NCBI GenBank assembly: GCA_938022485.1 | Contig: CALIEE010000289.1 | Location: forward strand, 1-6,141 | Length of the DNA: 6,141 bases | Source of the DNA: an uncultured bacterium | GTDB taxonomy: Bacteria; Bdellovibrionota_C; UBA2361; SZUA-149; CALKYB01 | Direction: 5' to 3' | In this document: positions 5,651 to 6,141 of the stretch, piece after piece | Position numbering within the stretch: position 1 is the stretch's first letter | How the letters are laid out: the number at the start of each line of letters is the position of its first letter | Notes under the pieces: model-generated | The model's input: only the letters and a program-made list of their open reading frames with translations | The model's database searches: none | Told to the model about the DNA's origin: nothing | Translations under genes and position numbers: made by a program

Positions 5651-5744
5651 GTTGATTCTGGGCGATTAGCTCAGCTGGCTAGAGCACCGCCCTTACAAGG
5701 CGGGGGTCGTAGGTTCAAGTCCTACATCGCCCACCAGAATCGAC
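5651..5744 (+). repeat. Inverted repeat flanking tRNA-Val (leader/trailer stem)
   Basis: The leader GTTGATTCT (5651-5659) can pair with AGAATCGAC (5736-5744), nine pairs including one G-U. The trailer arm begins at the last A of the CCA end. In the precursor RNA this would extend the acceptor stem, leaving only ACC (5733-5735) bulged. The stem could influence RNase P and 3'-end processing. Confidence 0.55.
5660..5736 (+). tRNA. tRNA-Val (anticodon UAC)
   Basis: This is a 77-base tRNA with encoded CCA. The acceptor GGGCGAT (5660-5666) pairs with ATCGCCC (5726-5732), and the discriminator is A5733. The anticodon stem CCGCC/GGCGG (5687-5691, 5699-5703) holds loop CTTACAA, giving anticodon TAC at 5694-5696. 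The T arm contains GGTTCAAGTCC. All stems pair fully. UAC reads Val codons GUA and GUG and, with the usual wobble modification, others. It is co-transcribed with the tRNA-Asp that follows 77 bases later. Confidence 0.97.
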
Positions 5745-5813
5745 TTCAAAGTCTGCCCTATGTTTTTTCTGGCCTGTTTCAGTTTCCAGAGCTAGGGTCG
5801 GCTTTCACTTTTG

Positions 5814-5890
5814 GGGGTGGTAGTTCAGTTGGTTAGAATGCCGGCCTGTCACGCCGGAGATCGCGGGTTCGAGTCCCGTCCACCCCGCCA
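5814..5890 (+). tRNA. tRNA-Asp (anticodon GUC)
   Basis: This is a 77-base tRNA with encoded CCA. The acceptor GGGGTGG (5814-5820) pairs with CCACCCC (5880-5886), and the discriminator is G5887, an Asp identity element. The anticodon stem CCGGC/GCCGG (5841-5845, 5853-5857) holds loop CTGTCAC with anticodon GTC at 5848-5850. The D arm and T arm closely resemble those of E. coli tRNA-Asp. It probably comes from the same transcript as tRNA-Val; no separate promoter was seen in the 77-base spacer. No clear terminator follows. Confidence 0.97.
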
Positions 5891-5931
5891 CCATTTTTAG
5901 TTTCTGTTTCCATATTAAGTCTCTGGTGACA

Positions 5932-5941
5932 GAACCGGTTC
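5932..5941. repeat. 10-bp perfect palindrome before the last gene
   Basis: GAACCGGTTC is a perfect palindrome, ending 20 bases before the ATG at 5962. It lies between tRNA-Asp and the last gene and could be a small operator. Its short length means chance is a real alternative. Confidence 0.3.
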
Positions 5942-5961
5942 AAATGAATTGAGATCAAATA

Positions 5962-6141
5962 ATGTCTGAACCAAGCAACACCGTTTCCCACGAGTACAAA
6001 GCTCCGCCAGTCGTAAAAAGAAAAGAGAAGGCTGGATGTTTCTTTTACAGCTGCCTAACTGTAATCTGTATCATGGTTGTTTTTACAGGGGCCCTTTACT
6101 GGGGAGCAACCACCATTTTGGATAACATTGCTGGAGAGTAC
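5962..6141 (+). CDS. Unrecognised single-pass membrane protein, N-terminal fragment
   Basis: Sixty codons are open from the ATG to the right edge with no stop, so this is the start of a longer gene. A GAGA (5951-5954) 7 bases upstream is a modest ribosome site. The first 25 residues are hydrophilic, with a basic cluster just before the membrane (Lys19, Arg20, Lys21, Lys23). One hydrophobic helix follows (about 27-47, FFYSCLTVICIMVV then FTGALYWG), with Cys26, Cys31 and Cys36 in or near it. The charge pattern predicts a cytoplasmic N-terminus, with the remainder exported. The gene starts 71 bases after tRNA-Asp and may be reached by read-through from the tRNA promoter. I do not recognise the family. 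The function would depend on the domain beyond the window. Confidence 0.7.
   Translation, partial: MSEPSNTVSHEYKAPPVVKRKEKAGCFFYSCLTVICIMVVFTGALYWGATTILDNIAGEY

Noticed and set aside
5768..5790. Hairpin TCTGG/CCAGA in the tRNA spacer as a terminator
   Set aside because: The stem is only 5 bp with a 13-base loop, and the T run comes before it, not after. It would not terminate on either strand.

Overview
The window is about 6.1 kb of moderately AT-rich bacterial DNA. It suggests a Gram-negative host: there is a type III export-apparatus operon, a pilin-like protein with a Sec signal peptide, tRNAs with encoded CCA ends, and a membrane-type (class 2-like) dihydroorotate dehydrogenase. A proteobacterium or a Bdellovibrionota/Oligoflexia-like lineage would fit, but the sequence does not settle the taxon.

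Layout. (1) Bases 1-1427, minus strand: a compact operon read right to left. It holds a small hydrophilic protein (possible inner rod SctI), then sctR, sctS and the start of sctT, which runs off the left edge. SctR/S/T form the core export gate of type III secretion systems and are homologous to flagellar FliP/Q/R. (2) Bases 1428-1566: a 139-bp divergent intergenic region with an 8-bp perfect inverted repeat and a candidate promoter. (3) Bases 1567-4018, plus strand: pyrE-pyrD-pyrF, the last three enzymes of de novo UMP synthesis in one tight operon. pyrD and pyrF both start at TTG. PyrD looks class 2 but has Cys at the catalytic-base position. (4) Bases 4015-4812, minus strand: a soluble protein with two SseB-like halves, whose stop codon overlaps that of pyrF. 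(5) Bases 4976-5407, minus strand: a VirB2/TrbC-like pilin precursor with a clear downstream intrinsic terminator. (6) Bases 5613-5890, plus strand: a strong stable-RNA-type promoter followed by tRNA-Val(UAC) and tRNA-Asp(GUC). (7) From 5962, plus strand: the first 60 codons of an unrecognised single-pass membrane protein that runs off the right edge.

Functionally the window is a housekeeping core (pyrimidine synthesis, tRNAs) next to cell-surface machinery. The export-gate operon is divergent from the pyr operon and could share control elements with it. The pilin-like gene stands alone here, with no other type IV secretion gene beside it. The points most worth a second look are the Cys-type PyrD, the orphan pilin with a Cys-containing tail, the unrecognised first gene of the export operon, the inverted repeat in the divergent promoter region, and a long leader/trailer stem around tRNA-Val.
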